A program made the translations under genes and the position numbers. From positions 1 to 54,458 of the forward strand of contig NZ_VJWX01000003.1 of assembly GCF_007713715.1 (NCBI RefSeq): a DNA stretch of 54,458 nt. Direction: 5' to 3'. This document shows, piece after piece, positions 1 to 8,587 of the stretch. The stretch's first letter is position 1. Each line of letters begins with the position of its first letter. The notes below the pieces were generated by a model. The model worked only from the letters and a program-made list of their open reading frames with translations. It was not told the DNA's origin and made no database searches. The stretch comes from Amycolatopsis rhizosphaerae. GTDB taxonomy: Bacteria > Actinomycetota > Actinomycetes > Mycobacteriales > Pseudonocardiaceae.

Positions 1-10
1 TCTCCAACAA
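1..10 (-). rRNA. 5' end of 16S rRNA gene (cut by window edge)
   Basis: Read on the minus strand the window ends in TTGTTGGAGA, which in actinobacteria runs directly into the 16S start (GTTTGATCCTGG). Only the first few bases of the mature 16S, if any, are inside the window, so the exact 5' end cannot be placed. The rRNA operon continues leftward beyond base 1. Confidence 0.6.
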
Positions 11-125
11 TGTCAGAAAATCCGATCGACTCAAACAGTCAATCTCAAAGGAACCCACAAAGGGTTCAAATATACAAAGCTCTACTGGCTTAGTTCATTA
101 GCACACTGTTGAGTTCTCAAACAAC
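11..125 (-). promoter_or_regulatory. rRNA leader with boxA-like antitermination element
   Basis: On the minus strand the stretch at 102-120 reads TTGAGAACTCAACAGTGTGC, the conserved leader element found upstream of actinobacterial 16S genes and linked to Nus-dependent antitermination and rRNA processing. It is followed by the AT-richer leader that ends at the 16S gene. No ORF here is credible. Confidence 0.75.
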
Positions 126-165
126 ACGCAACCGCAGTTGCCTTCTGCTCTTGTTGTCAGGCCAG

Positions 166-196
166 ACTCTACCCCGAGTCGAATCTTCCGATTCAA
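166..196 (-). promoter_or_regulatory. candidate rRNA operon promoter
   Basis: The minus strand carries TTGAAT (191-196) and TAGAGT (166-171), separated by 19 bases, about 45 bases upstream of the boxA-like element. Position and -10 resemble actinobacterial rrn promoters, but the spacer is longer than the optimum. Further promoters may lie in 197-295, where nothing stronger was seen. Confidence 0.35.
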
Positions 197-295
197 CCGG
201 GGGGTGTCCAACCCGGCAGCCTGGTACCCCGCTCCTTTGGACTTTCGCCCGCCGGCCCGGTCTCCCTGGCGACGAAGAGAAGATTACACGGGCCG

Positions 296-317
296 AAAAC
301 CCCCCTGGAACAGGGGG
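296..317 (-). terminator. rho-independent terminator of the aromatic operon
   Basis: A perfect 7-bp inverted repeat (301-307 with 311-317, loop 308-310) is followed on the minus strand by G and TTTT (299-296). It lies about 130 bases beyond the last gene of the minus-strand catabolic operon and should stop read-through into the rRNA promoter region. Confidence 0.7.
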
Positions 318-449
318 TCCCTTAAACACAAAACCGCTGATCAACGCCCTATCAGCGACTCCGACGGGCAACCGGCCACCGAATCCGCTCTCGCCGCGGA
401 ACCATCCATCGCACCGCAAGCCGCCGCGATGGCCGTTCGAATGAGCGAG

Positions 450-1286
450 TCAGGAGACGTCGCGGACGGTGTTGCGAAGCGTCCCGAGTTTGCCGACTTC
501 GACTTCGACGACGTCACCGTCGACGATGAATCCCGGCGGCTCCATGAAGAGCCCGACACCGCCCGGCGTGCCGGTGACGATGACGTCGCCGGGGGCGAGC
601 GGCGTGAACGTGGTGACGTATTCGATGATCGAGGGAATATCGTTGATCAGGTCGGCGACCCTGCCGCGCTGGCGTACCTCACCGTTGACCCGGGTCGTGA
701 GCTCGAGTTCGGTGACATCGCCGACCTCGTCGGCTGTTACCAGACAAGGACCGAAGCCTCCGGTCCCCGGCCAGGTCTTGCCGGGCAGCCACTGACTGGC
801 GGCACGCTGCCAATCGCGCACCGAGAAGTCGTTGTACACGGCATAGCCGGCGACGTGGTCGTAGGCCTCGGCCTTGGAGACCTGGTGCGCGGGCTTGGAG
901 ATGACCAGAGCCACCTCGCCCTCGTAGTCGAACTGCGCGGAGCCCGCCGGCTTGCGGGCGTCCTCGCCATGGCCCATCTGGCTGTCGGCGTAGCGGGCGA
1001 AGACGACCGGGGCCTGAGGAGCCGCCTTGCCGATCTCGTCCTGGTGGCTGCGGTAGTTGACCCCGATGCAGATGATCTTGCCGGGCTCCGGGATGACCGG
1101 AGCGAGCCGCACTTCGTCGAGCGCCACCGGGCGATCGGTGTAGTGGGCCAACGAATCGAGGGCGCCCGCTGCGATGGCTTCGGCAAGCGAAGGCGCTGTC
1201 GGGGTCGCGTCATAGATGGTCTCGGCGTCGAGACGCCCCCAGGCAATGCTGTGGTCGGCGCGGTAGTAGCTGACGAACTTGCTCAT
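450..1286 (-). CDS. fumarylacetoacetate hydrolase (FAH) family protein
   Basis: A 278-residue protein of the FAH superfamily, whose members hydrolyse or decarboxylate acylpyruvate-type products of aromatic ring cleavage using a divalent metal. Visible signatures are the GVNYRSHQDE stretch, the metal-binding EGE segment in FDYEGEVALVI, NDFSVRDWQ, and the C-terminal GDVIVTGTPGGVG motif. The ATG at 1286 has AGGAA upstream and starts at the usual family N-terminus; the frame stays open to 1532 but that extension is not protein-like. It is the last gene of the ten-gene minus-strand operon, 49 bases after a FAD hydroxylase. A terminator hairpin follows. The substrate is unknown; an acylpyruvate or hydroxymuconic intermediate fits the context. 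Confidence 0.85.
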   Translation of the reverse strand: MSKFVSYYRADHSIAWGRLDAETIYDATPTAPSLAEAIAAGALDSLAHYTDRPVALDEVRLAPVIPEPGKIICIGVNYRSHQDEIGKAAPQAPVVFARYADSQMGHGEDARKPAGSAQFDYEGEVALVISKPAHQVSKAEAYDHVAGYAVYNDFSVRDWQRAASQWLPGKTWPGTGGFGPCLVTADEVGDVTELELTTRVNGEVRQRGRVADLINDIPSIIEYVTTFTPLAPGDVIVTGTPGGVGLFMEPPGFIVDGDVVEVEVGKLGTLRNTVRDVS

Positions 1287-1335
1287 CGGGTTCCTGTTCA
1301 GTGGTGGGCGAGAGTGCGGGATCTCGGAGCATGGA

Positions 1336-2916
1336 TCAGTCCGGTCGGGAGCGGTCATCGATGAAGGCGCGGAGGCGCTCGACGACGCGTTGCTCGCCGG
1401 CGGAATCGAATACCGCCGCGACGTAGCGGTCGGGACGTACCGCGACGAAGACCGGAAGGGTGCCGGTGCCGGAGGTGAGCACCGCGGTGGTCTCGGTGAC
1501 CACGCTGTCGGCCGGCTCGCCGCCCGGTGCACGGACGCACAGCCGGTTCGCGCCGATCGCGTCCCAGTACGCGTCGACCGCCGCGTCGGGCGGACCTCCG
1601 ATCTGCAGCAGCGTCCACCCGCGCCCGAGGTGGGCGTCGAGTCCGCGCTCGGCGCCGATGGCGTCGCGTACGACCGGTTGGCTCAGGGCGCGGCCGACCG
1701 TCACGGCGTCGAGGGTGACGCCGTGCGCGGCAACGGCGACTCCGGCGGAGTAGTCGGGTGGTGCGATGAAGCGCATGTTGGCGAGGAATTCGCGGACACG
1801 GGGGATCAGGCCGACCGTGCGGACGACGGTGTCGCGTAAGCGCGTGACGACCGGGTGGGTCGCCATGACGACCGCGCCGATGCGGCGCGAGACCCTCACC
1901 ATCGCGGCTCCGTGGGTGCGGCGCTCGACCTCGTACGAATCCAGCAGCCGCTCGGTCGCACCGCCGCTGATCGCCTCGATCAGCTTCCAGGTGAGGTTGG
2001 TCGCGTCGCGGATACCGGCGTTCAGGCCCTGGCCCGCGAACGGCGGCATCAGGTGTGCGGCGTCACCGACGAGGAACGTGCGCCCCGCACGGTAGGCCCG
2101 CGCGACACGCTGGTGCGCGATATACACGGCCGCGCGGCGCACGTCATCCGGCGCCAGCTCGGCCCGGAAGCGCGGCACGACCAGCTCGCGGATCCGCTCC
2201 GGCGTCGTCATCTCCTCGGGGTCCTCGTCGTCGAAGAGCATGAACTCGATCCGTAGGCGTCCCTTGACGCCGGGCACGAGCACGTACGGCCGCTGCCCGT
2301 CGCCGTGGAATTCGGCGAACGGGCCCCGCGCGCGCGGCTCGTTGTGCAGATCGACGACGATCCACCGCTGCGGTTGGGTGGTGCCGGCCAGCTCGATCCC
2401 GACCGCCCGGCGGATGAAGCTGCGTCCGCCGTCGGCGCCGATCAGCCAGCCGGAGGTCAGAGTCCGTGTCTTCGCTCCGATGGTCACGGTCACGCTGGCC
2501 CCGTCGCCGTCCTGCGTGATCGCTGTTGCCTCGGCGCCGCGCAGGAATTCGAGTCCCTCGTGCGCGGCTGCTCGCTCCCACAGCAGCCGCTCCAGGATCG
2601 GCTGGTCGAACTGGGTCTTGGCGGGATGCCCCAGCCGGGACGCGACCGGCCTCGCTTCGAGCAGGAGGCGGTCCCCGAGCCCGAAGTAGCGACTGCCCGT
2701 GTCGAGCAGGGACTCGGCCTTGAGCGCGTCGGCCACACCGAGCTGTTCGAGGGTGCGGAACGACTCGTCCTGCAGGCTGATCGCGCGAGGCTGGTCGCCC
2801 GGTTCGGTCTCCTTCTCCACGAGCGTCGTACGCACACCCGCATCGGCGAGCAGGAGGGCGGCGACGAGCCCGATCGGACCGGCACCCACCACGAGCACGT
2901 CACGCCGCGCTGTCAC
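1336..2916 (-). CDS. FAD-dependent aromatic monooxygenase (phenol hydroxylase/MhpA-like)
   Basis: A 526-residue class A flavin hydroxylase predicted to insert one oxygen atom into a phenolic ring using NAD(P)H. FAD-binding motifs are in order: GAGPIG (res. 11-16), the GADGGRS segment (160-166, DG motif) and GDAAHLMPP (284-292, GD motif), followed by a thioredoxin-like C-terminal region as in MhpA and PHBH relatives. The start is GTG at 2916 with GGAGG just upstream; the GTGA overlaps the TGA stop of the preceding Baeyer-Villiger monooxygenase by 4 bases, indicating translational coupling. It is the second flavin hydroxylase in the operon, so the pathway probably needs two ring hydroxylations or handles two substrates. 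Confidence 0.87.
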   Translation of the reverse strand: MTARRDVLVVGAGPIGLVAALLLADAGVRTTLVEKETEPGDQPRAISLQDESFRTLEQLGVADALKAESLLDTGSRYFGLGDRLLLEARPVASRLGHPAKTQFDQPILERLLWERAAAHEGLEFLRGAEATAITQDGDGASVTVTIGAKTRTLTSGWLIGADGGRSFIRRAVGIELAGTTQPQRWIVVDLHNEPRARGPFAEFHGDGQRPYVLVPGVKGRLRIEFMLFDDEDPEEMTTPERIRELVVPRFRAELAPDDVRRAAVYIAHQRVARAYRAGRTFLVGDAAHLMPPFAGQGLNAGIRDATNLTWKLIEAISGGATERLLDSYEVERRTHGAAMVRVSRRIGAVVMATHPVVTRLRDTVVRTVGLIPRVREFLANMRFIAPPDYSAGVAVAAHGVTLDAVTVGRALSQPVVRDAIGAERGLDAHLGRGWTLLQIGGPPDAAVDAYWDAIGANRLCVRAPGGEPADSVVTETTAVLTSGTGTLPVFVAVRPDRYVAAVFDSAGEQRVVERLRAFIDDRSRPD

Positions 2917-4901
2917 GGCGTCGCCTCCGGTCGGGGGCGGAGCGTGAAGTCGGTGTCGAAGTCGGCGCCCCGGGTCAGCGCCCAGTACTCGAGATGGCTG
3001 TACGGCCATACCTGCGAGACCCGGCCGCGGGAGTTCTTGTACCAGGTGCGTACCTGCGGCTGCCCCCAGGCACACTCGGCATTGCCCTGGTCGATCCACG
3101 CGAGGAAGCGGTCCAGGGTCTCCTGCTTGACCTCGAGCGAGGCCGCCCCGCGGCGCAGCAACTGGTGGATCGCCTCGGTGGTGAACTCGACCCCGCATTC
3201 GATCATGAAGTGGAACTGGCCGTGCACGACGTAGTTCGTGTTGGGCCCCTGGATGAGGAAGAGGTTCGGGAAGCCGGGCACGGAGATGCCGGCCCAGGCC
3301 GTCGCATCACCGTTCCACTGCTCCTTGAGTGTCTGCCCGGACGGCCCGGTGACCACGATCGGGTCGAGGTAGTCGGACGCCTTGAACCCGGTCGCGTAGA
3401 TCACGGCGTCGACCGGGTGCCGCTCGCCGTCGGCGGTGACGATGCCGTCCGGCGTGAACCGTTCGATCGGGGAGGTGACGAGATTGGTGTGCTCGCGGTG
3501 CAGTGCGTGCGCCCACACGCCGTTGTCGCGGAGCATGCGCTTGCCGCCGGGCGGATACGCGGGCACGACGACGTCGAGCATGTCGGGGCGGTCCGCCCAC
3601 TGCTCGCGCATGATCGCGGTGAGTGCCTCACGCACCCGCAGGTTGGTTGCCGATACCGAGTCGGTGCGGTTCCACTCCGGATCGACCTTGACGGTGTGCA
3701 GCCGTCCCGTGCGCGCACCCCAGAACGCCTGGAACCGGAACCACTGCCCGTAGTGCGGGACGTGGTCGCTGAGCCAGGCCAGGGCCTGCGGTACCGGGTC
3801 GTGGTAGTTCGGGGCGGGAACCGTCCACGGTCCGGACCGCTGGAAGACGTCGAGGTGGGCGACCCGGTCGATGATGCCCGGGACGATCTGGTAGGCGCTG
3901 GCGCCGGTGCCGACCACGGCGACGCGCTTCCCGGTCAGGTCCACGCTGTGGTCCCACCGCGCGGAGTGCATCCGTACGCCGCCGAAGTCGTCCTGTCCGG
4001 GGATCTGGGGGATGTTCGGCTTCTCCAGCTGCCCGGTCGCGGCGATGACGGCGTGGAACCGCCGGTGCTGCTCGACGCCGTCGCGCCGTACGACGACCTC
4101 CCAGGTGGCCGATGCTTCGTCCCAGGTCATCGAGATGACCTCGGTGTCGAACTCGATGTGCTCACGCAGCTTGGCGCGATCGACGATCTCGACGGCGTAC
4201 GCCTCGATCTCCGCGCCCTCGGCGTACGCGTTGGGCCAGTCGGCCCGCTGGGCGAAGGAAAAGCTGTAGCCGAAGGTCGGGGTGTCCAGACGTACTCCTG
4301 GGTAGGTGTTGGCCCACCAGGTGCCGCCGACCTCGGGGTGCTTCTCGAACGCGACGAACCGTACGCCCGCCTGCCTGAGCCGGTACATGGCTGCGATGCC
4401 GCTCATCCCGGTGCCGATGACCGCGACTTCGAAGTCACGGTCGGGTGCGACCTCGTCGATGTGCCAAGTCGGTGCTCCCGGACGCTGTGTGACCAGGTCG
4501 AGCTCGTGCATCATCAGTGCCGCATCCTCGGCACTGGCCCCGCCCGTAACGAAGTCGACAATGGTGCGTGCTTCCTCGGGCTCCAGCAGGCGAGGCCTGG
4601 TGAGCCGCTCATCGCGGACGCGCTTGAGCGCGGGCAGCGCGAGCTCACGCGCATGAGCCTGCGCGGCCTCGCTCATGCCGCCATGTGCAGGCGGGGTCGT
4701 GTCGACGGGAGGAAGCGGGGGGCGCAGCTCCGCCGGGATCAACGCGTGATCTCCGGTCAGGGCTGCCAACGCCGTGAGCAGCGACGGCAGGTCGGCCTCG
4801 GCGACGATGCGTTCGAGGAAGGCGTCGTCCTCCGTGATGGGCGTGTACTCGTCGCGCCAGTACACGTCGTCGATCTCGGCGGCCTCGCTCGGGTCGGGCA
4901 T
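2913..4901 (-). CDS. type I Baeyer-Villiger monooxygenase (4-hydroxyacetophenone monooxygenase-like)
   Basis: A 662-residue flavoprotein predicted to convert a ketone to an ester by NADPH-dependent oxygen insertion. Two Rossmann motifs are visible, GTGMSG (res. 163-168, FAD) and GTGASA (331-336, NADPH). Between them is an exact match to the type I fingerprint FxGxxxHxxxW: FGGVRMHSARW (306-316). An N-terminal extension of about 150 residues, as in 4-hydroxyacetophenone monooxygenase, sets it apart from cyclohexanone-type enzymes. The ATG at 4901 is preceded by GGAGC. It lies between two flavin hydroxylases of the operon and overlaps the downstream one by 4 bases. Its presence suggests the operon's substrate carries an aryl-alkyl or aliphatic ketone; the exact ketone cannot be read from sequence. 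Confidence 0.9.
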   Translation of the reverse strand: MPDPSEAAEIDDVYWRDEYTPITEDDAFLERIVAEADLPSLLTALAALTGDHALIPAELRPPLPPVDTTPPAHGGMSEAAQAHARELALPALKRVRDERLTRPRLLEPEEARTIVDFVTGGASAEDAALMMHELDLVTQRPGAPTWHIDEVAPDRDFEVAVIGTGMSGIAAMYRLRQAGVRFVAFEKHPEVGGTWWANTYPGVRLDTPTFGYSFSFAQRADWPNAYAEGAEIEAYAVEIVDRAKLREHIEFDTEVISMTWDEASATWEVVVRRDGVEQHRRFHAVIAATGQLEKPNIPQIPGQDDFGGVRMHSARWDHSVDLTGKRVAVVGTGASAYQIVPGIIDRVAHLDVFQRSGPWTVPAPNYHDPVPQALAWLSDHVPHYGQWFRFQAFWGARTGRLHTVKVDPEWNRTDSVSATNLRVREALTAIMREQWADRPDMLDVVVPAYPPGGKRMLRDNGVWAHALHREHTNLVTSPIERFTPDGIVTADGERHPVDAVIYATGFKASDYLDPIVVTGPSGQTLKEQWNGDATAWAGISVPGFPNLFLIQGPNTNYVVHGQFHFMIECGVEFTTEAIHQLLRRGAASLEVKQETLDRFLAWIDQGNAECAWGQPQVRTWYKNSRGRVSQVWPYSHLEYWALTRGADFDTDFTLRPRPEATP

Positions 4902-4945
4902 CAGCGCTCCATCGTGTTCGGGGTTCGATCAGGGATGTGCCGGGA

Positions 4946-6562
4946 TCACGCGATGCAGGCGGCCTCGAAGACCTTGCCGAGTACGTCGCCGAGTTCCTGG
5001 GCGAGGCACTCGGCGGCGATCACATGGTCGGGGCGGACGATGACCGCGCCGACCGGGTGTGCGTCGAACCAGGCCTGCAGGCTCGACTCCCCACCGAGGT
5101 CGCCGACGACCGTGACGCCGGCCGCGGCGTGCTTGCGCGCCCACGGCAACTGTGTCGTCGGCACGACCTGCACGAGGTGGGCGCCGAGACGCTCGAGCAC
5201 GGCGAGCCGCTCCCCCGGCAGGAAGGCCGTCGGGTCGTTGTTCCAGGTGATCACCCGCCAGCCCTGCCCGGTGGCCTCGTCGAGCAGCATCTCCACGCCG
5301 TCCGCGTCGGTGGCCCTCGGCTGCGGGAAGATCGAGCCGGCGAGACGCGGCACGTCACGAGCCGGCAGTGTCTTGAACGTCGGCAGCGGGGTGTGCACCA
5401 CGACGCCCCGTTCGAACTTCGGCTGCGGCTTGAACGCCTGCCGCTTCTGGGCCTCCCGCTCCTCCGGGGTGCGGTTGGCGGCGAGCCGGTCGCGCTCGGC
5501 GGCCTTTTCGGGATCGTGGTCGGTCATCTCCTTCGCCATCCCGAGGGAGACGGCCACCATCTGCGTGACGTGGCCCCGCCGTTCGGTCTCGTACGTGTCC
5601 AGCAGAGCGTCGGTCGAGAGGCCCTTGAGAACGGCGGCCAGCTTCCAGCCGAGGTTGAAGGCGTCACGAATCCCCGAGTTCCAGCCCTGGCCGCCGACGA
5701 CCGGCATGACATGGGCGGCGTCACCGGCGAGGAAGATCCGCCCATGGCGGAACCGCCCGGCGATACGGGCGTGGTGCCGGTACACGCGGCGGCGGATGAT
5801 GTCGAGCTTGCCCGGGTCCGGTACGTGCGGGGCGAGCAGCCCGAAGATGAACGCGTCGTCGTCGACGAGGTCGGCGGTCTCGTGCTCGAAGAGTGTGAAC
5901 TCCCAGCGCCGGATGCCGTGCGGCAGCGCGATGGAGGCGTAGCTGCGGGCCGGGTCCCCGCCGAAGACGGCGTGGGGCGTGCCGATCGGGTCGTTGGCGA
6001 CGTCGATCACGATGCCGTCGGTCGGCCGGGTCTCGCCCTCGAACGAGATGCCGAGGCGCTTGCGGGTGGGTGAAGCCCCGCCCTCGGCGGCGACCCCGTA
6101 CCGTGCGCGGACGGTCTCGCCGCCCGCGAGGGTGGCCACCACGCCGTCCGCGTCTTCGACGAGGTCGGTGACCTCGGCGCCGAACCGTACGGCGGCGTTC
6201 GGGAAGCGGTCCAGGCCGTCGAGCAGCACCTGGTCGACCAGCGGCTGCACGAATCCGTTGCGGCGCGGCCAGCCGAACTCACGCGTCGTCGGGTTCACTT
6301 CGGACAGGATCATCCGTTCCCCGTTGACCATGTAGATCTTCTGGTCGGGGATGGTGTGCGGAAGCACCTCGTCGACGAGCCCGGCGGTCTGCATCGCGCG
6401 CAGCGCCTCGTCGTCGACACCGACGGCCCGTGGGTAGTCGATCAGCTTCTCGCCCTGCTCGACGAGGAGGACTTCGACCCCCTGCTGCCCCAACAGGTTC
6501 GCGAGGGTGAGGCCGACGGGCCCCGCACCGATGACGACGACATCGACGGCGGTCTTGCTCAT
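4946..6562 (-). CDS. MhpA-like FAD-dependent 3-(3-hydroxyphenyl)propionate hydroxylase family protein
   Basis: A 538-residue class A flavin hydroxylase closest in layout to MhpA, which makes a catechol from 3-(3-hydroxyphenyl)propionate. Motifs are GAGPVG (res. 12-17), GDAAHVMPVVGGQGWNSG (from 280), and a thioredoxin-like C-terminal part. The DG motif is atypical: AAEGGAS (158-164) instead of GADGxxS, so the conserved Asp is replaced by Glu. The ATG at 6562 overlaps the stop of the upstream aldolase gene (ATGA). A 44-base gap separates it from the Baeyer-Villiger gene. With the dioxygenase, C-C hydrolase and hydratase genes it completes the meta-cleavage set; actual substrate specificity is inferred from context only. 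Confidence 0.85.
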   Translation of the reverse strand: MSKTAVDVVVIGAGPVGLTLANLLGQQGVEVLLVEQGEKLIDYPRAVGVDDEALRAMQTAGLVDEVLPHTIPDQKIYMVNGERMILSEVNPTTREFGWPRRNGFVQPLVDQVLLDGLDRFPNAAVRFGAEVTDLVEDADGVVATLAGGETVRARYGVAAEGGASPTRKRLGISFEGETRPTDGIVIDVANDPIGTPHAVFGGDPARSYASIALPHGIRRWEFTLFEHETADLVDDDAFIFGLLAPHVPDPGKLDIIRRRVYRHHARIAGRFRHGRIFLAGDAAHVMPVVGGQGWNSGIRDAFNLGWKLAAVLKGLSTDALLDTYETERRGHVTQMVAVSLGMAKEMTDHDPEKAAERDRLAANRTPEEREAQKRQAFKPQPKFERGVVVHTPLPTFKTLPARDVPRLAGSIFPQPRATDADGVEMLLDEATGQGWRVITWNNDPTAFLPGERLAVLERLGAHLVQVVPTTQLPWARKHAAAGVTVVGDLGGESSLQAWFDAHPVGAVIVRPDHVIAAECLAQELGDVLGKVFEAACIA

Positions 6563-7329
6563 GCGGTGCTCCCAGAAGATCGTGCCGAGTCCAGCCCGGC
6601 GATGGTGTCGGCGAACGCACGGTTCAGCAGGACGAGGTCGATGCCGAGGGCCACGTAGTCGACCAGGCCGGCGGCGAACAGGCCGGCTGCGTACGCCGGC
6701 TGCCCCGAGTAGATGCCGAGGGTGACGCCGTGCGCCGTCGTCACCTCACGCAGGTGCGCGATCGCCTCCCGCACGGGGCCGTCCGCCCAGTCGCCCCGCC
6801 CGGGCAGTCCGTGGGAGACGGCCAGGTCGGCCGGGCCGATGTAGATGGAGTCCAGTCCCGGGGTCGAGATGATCTCCTCGGCCCGGTCCACGCCGGTCTT
6901 CGTCTCGATCTGGGCGATGGCGGATACGGCACGGTTGCCTGCCTCGGTGTACGAGGCGCCCTGGTACAGCGCCGGTCTGGACGGGCCAAGGCTGCGGTTG
7001 CCGACCGGGGGGTAGTGGACCGCGGCGACCAGCGCCTCGGCCTCGGCCCGGGATTCGATCGCGGGCGCGATGATGCCGCGGGCCCCGCTGTCGAGCAGCC
7101 GCAGGACCGGCGCGGGATCCAGCGAGCCCACCCGCGCGTACGAGTACGCGTTCTGACGCGGCAGCGAACGCAGGATCCCGCATGCCGCCTCCAGGCCCAG
7201 TTCGCCGTGCTGGAGGTCGAGTACCACCCCGTCGTAGCCGGCTGCCGCCGCCCACTCCGGCATCGAGAACGACGGCACCGACTGGTGGTACAGCACGGGG
7301 TTGCCGTCGCCGAGAGCCGCCTGCTTCAC
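6559..7329 (-). CDS. HpcH/HpaI family aldolase
   Basis: A 256-residue class II, metal-dependent aldolase of the HpaI family, which splits 4-hydroxy-2-oxo acids into pyruvate and an aldehyde. Family signatures are VVLDLQHGEL with the active-site His, GARGIIAPAIES, IAQIETKTG with the metal-ligand Glu, and YIGPADLAVSHG with the ligand Asp. GTG at 7329 gives the standard N-terminus and overlaps the stop of the SnoaL-like gene by 4 bases; the longer frame to 7548 is an antisense-type extension. It occupies the place where mhp operons carry MhpE, a DmpG-type aldolase, and no acetaldehyde dehydrogenase (MhpF) is present, so the aldehyde product must be handled elsewhere. Confidence 0.88.
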   Translation of the reverse strand: MKQAALGDGNPVLYHQSVPSFSMPEWAAAAGYDGVVLDLQHGELGLEAACGILRSLPRQNAYSYARVGSLDPAPVLRLLDSGARGIIAPAIESRAEAEALVAAVHYPPVGNRSLGPSRPALYQGASYTEAGNRAVSAIAQIETKTGVDRAEEIISTPGLDSIYIGPADLAVSHGLPGRGDWADGPVREAIAHLREVTTAHGVTLGIYSGQPAYAAGLFAAGLVDYVALGIDLVLLNRAFADTIAGLDSARSSGSTA

Positions 7330-7790
7330 TGTGCCGGCCCCTCTCGCCCGGCCAGCCGCGCGGCGTGCGCCGCGGCCGCCTTGCCGCCGAAGACCGGCAC
7401 GATCTCGCGGCGGGCGAACCGCCACTGCCCGTCGACCCTGCGGTACCGCTCGCGGAACTCGCCGACCGAAGCGGGCTGCGTCTGCGGCTCGTTGGTGTCG
7501 CGGAAGGTCAGGTACTGCACCGTGCCGTCGACCTCCTCGCCGTCCCACACGAGGCGGATCCCGCCGATGAAGTGCCGGCTGACGATGTCGGTCTGCTTGG
7601 CGCGCCTGGTACCCCAGGCCTTCATGGCCTCGCGGTCCATGTCGCCCAGTGGGCCGGCCGAGACGCCGTCCTCGGTGTACAGCTCCCAGGTGGTGTCCGC
7701 CCGGTTGTGGTCGAGGCGGTACAGCATCTCCGCGATCAGCTGCTCGATCTCGACGCGGGTCGTCGCGTCGACGGGGCGGTAGTCGCTCAT
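7326..7790 (-). CDS. SnoaL-like / NTF2-fold protein
   Basis: A 154-residue single-domain protein with the alpha+beta pattern of the SnoaL-like/NTF2 fold: an N-terminal helix (EIEQLIAEMLYRLDHNR), a DG-containing first strand region, FRERYRRVDGQWRFARREIVPVF near the end. Members act as small cyclases, hydratases, isomerases or as the small subunit of ring-hydroxylating dioxygenases; no large subunit is present here. ATG at 7790 follows AAGG. It begins 2 bases after the hydratase stop and overlaps the aldolase start by 4 bases, so it is translated as part of the pathway. A specific reaction cannot be named. Confidence 0.8.
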   Translation of the reverse strand: MSDYRPVDATTRVEIEQLIAEMLYRLDHNRADTTWELYTEDGVSAGPLGDMDREAMKAWGTRRAKQTDIVSRHFIGGIRLVWDGEEVDGTVQYLTFRDTNEPQTQPASVGEFRERYRRVDGQWRFARREIVPVFGGKAAAAHAARLAGREGPAQ

Positions 7791-7792
7791 GT

Positions 7793-8587
7793 TCAGCCTT
7801 TCGAATCCGCGGTCGCGACCACGCGACCGAGCCCGGTGATGGTGGCGACGCACTCGACGTCGGCGGGCCACGGCTCGATGTAGCCGATGGACCCGGACAG
7901 CAGCACCTCGCCGGCCCGCAGCGGTTCGCCGGTGCGGATCGCGGTCCCGGCCAGCCAGATCACCGCGTTGACCGGGTCCCCCAGCACGTTGCCGCCGACG
8001 CCGCGGGTGATCTCCGTGGCGCCGCCGGTGATGATCATCTCCACCTTGGTGAGGTCGACCTCGCCGTACGGGTGCTGCTCCTCGCCGAGCACGATGCCGC
8101 TGCAGCCGGCGTTGTCCGCGATGGTGTCGACGATCTGCCCGACCGAGCCGCCGTAGCGGAAGTCGACCACCTCGAACGCCGGTGTCACGTAGTCGATCGC
8201 GGCCTCGACGCCCTCGCGAGAGGCCTCGAGGATGTCGCTCTTCAGCACGAAGGCGACCTCGGCCTCGATCAGCAACCGGTTGTACTGCGACAGCGGCAGA
8301 TGCGAGCCCGAGGGGTGCACCATGTCGTCGTGGATGATCCCGTAGTCGGGCTCATCGATACCCACGCGCTGCTGTACGAGGGGGTTGGTCAGGCCGACCT
8401 TGCGGCCCACCCGCTTCACCCCCAGCTCGCGCTCGCGGAGGGCGGCGAACTCGGCGGAGATCGCGTACGCCGCGTCGAGATCACGCTCGGGGAGCCGGGG
8501 GCTCACGTACGGCACGGTGTACACGCCGCGCTTCGCCTCGAACAGCTCGCGCGCGATCCGGTCGATGGTCTCCTTGGTGACACTCAC
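7793..8587 (-). CDS. 2-keto-4-pentenoate hydratase family (MhpD-like)
   Basis: A 264-residue enzyme of the hydratase/decarboxylase branch of the FAH superfamily. MhpD-type members add water to 2-hydroxypenta-2,4-dienoate after ring cleavage. Signatures include VGRKVGLTN, GIIHDDM, the metal-binding EAEVAFVL segment, and GDPVNAVIWLA near the C-terminus. GTG at 8587 overlaps the upstream stop codon (GTGA); a second GTG at 8583 (two codons in) would also serve. It follows the C-C hydrolase gene and precedes the SnoaL-like gene, in the biochemical order expected for meta-cleavage. Confidence 0.88.
   Translation of the reverse strand: MSVTKETIDRIARELFEAKRGVYTVPYVSPRLPERDLDAAYAISAEFAALRERELGVKRVGRKVGLTNPLVQQRVGIDEPDYGIIHDDMVHPSGSHLPLSQYNRLLIEAEVAFVLKSDILEASREGVEAAIDYVTPAFEVVDFRYGGSVGQIVDTIADNAGCSGIVLGEEQHPYGEVDLTKVEMIITGGATEITRGVGGNVLGDPVNAVIWLAGTAIRTGEPLRAGEVLLSGSIGYIEPWPADVECVATITGLGRVVATADSKG

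Noticed and set aside
1-450. ORFs at 109-444 and 117-419
   Set aside because: They lie over the rRNA leader and promoter region and have no protein character.
1336-3198. Long N-terminal extension of the FAD hydroxylase (620 codons)
   Set aside because: Extension lies over the BVMO gene; GTG 2916 with GGAGG and a 4-base overlap is a better start.
2994-5942. 982-codon plus-strand ORF
   Set aside because: Antisense shadow of the Baeyer-Villiger and MhpA-like genes; Arg/Gly/Asp-rich, no family signature or RBS.
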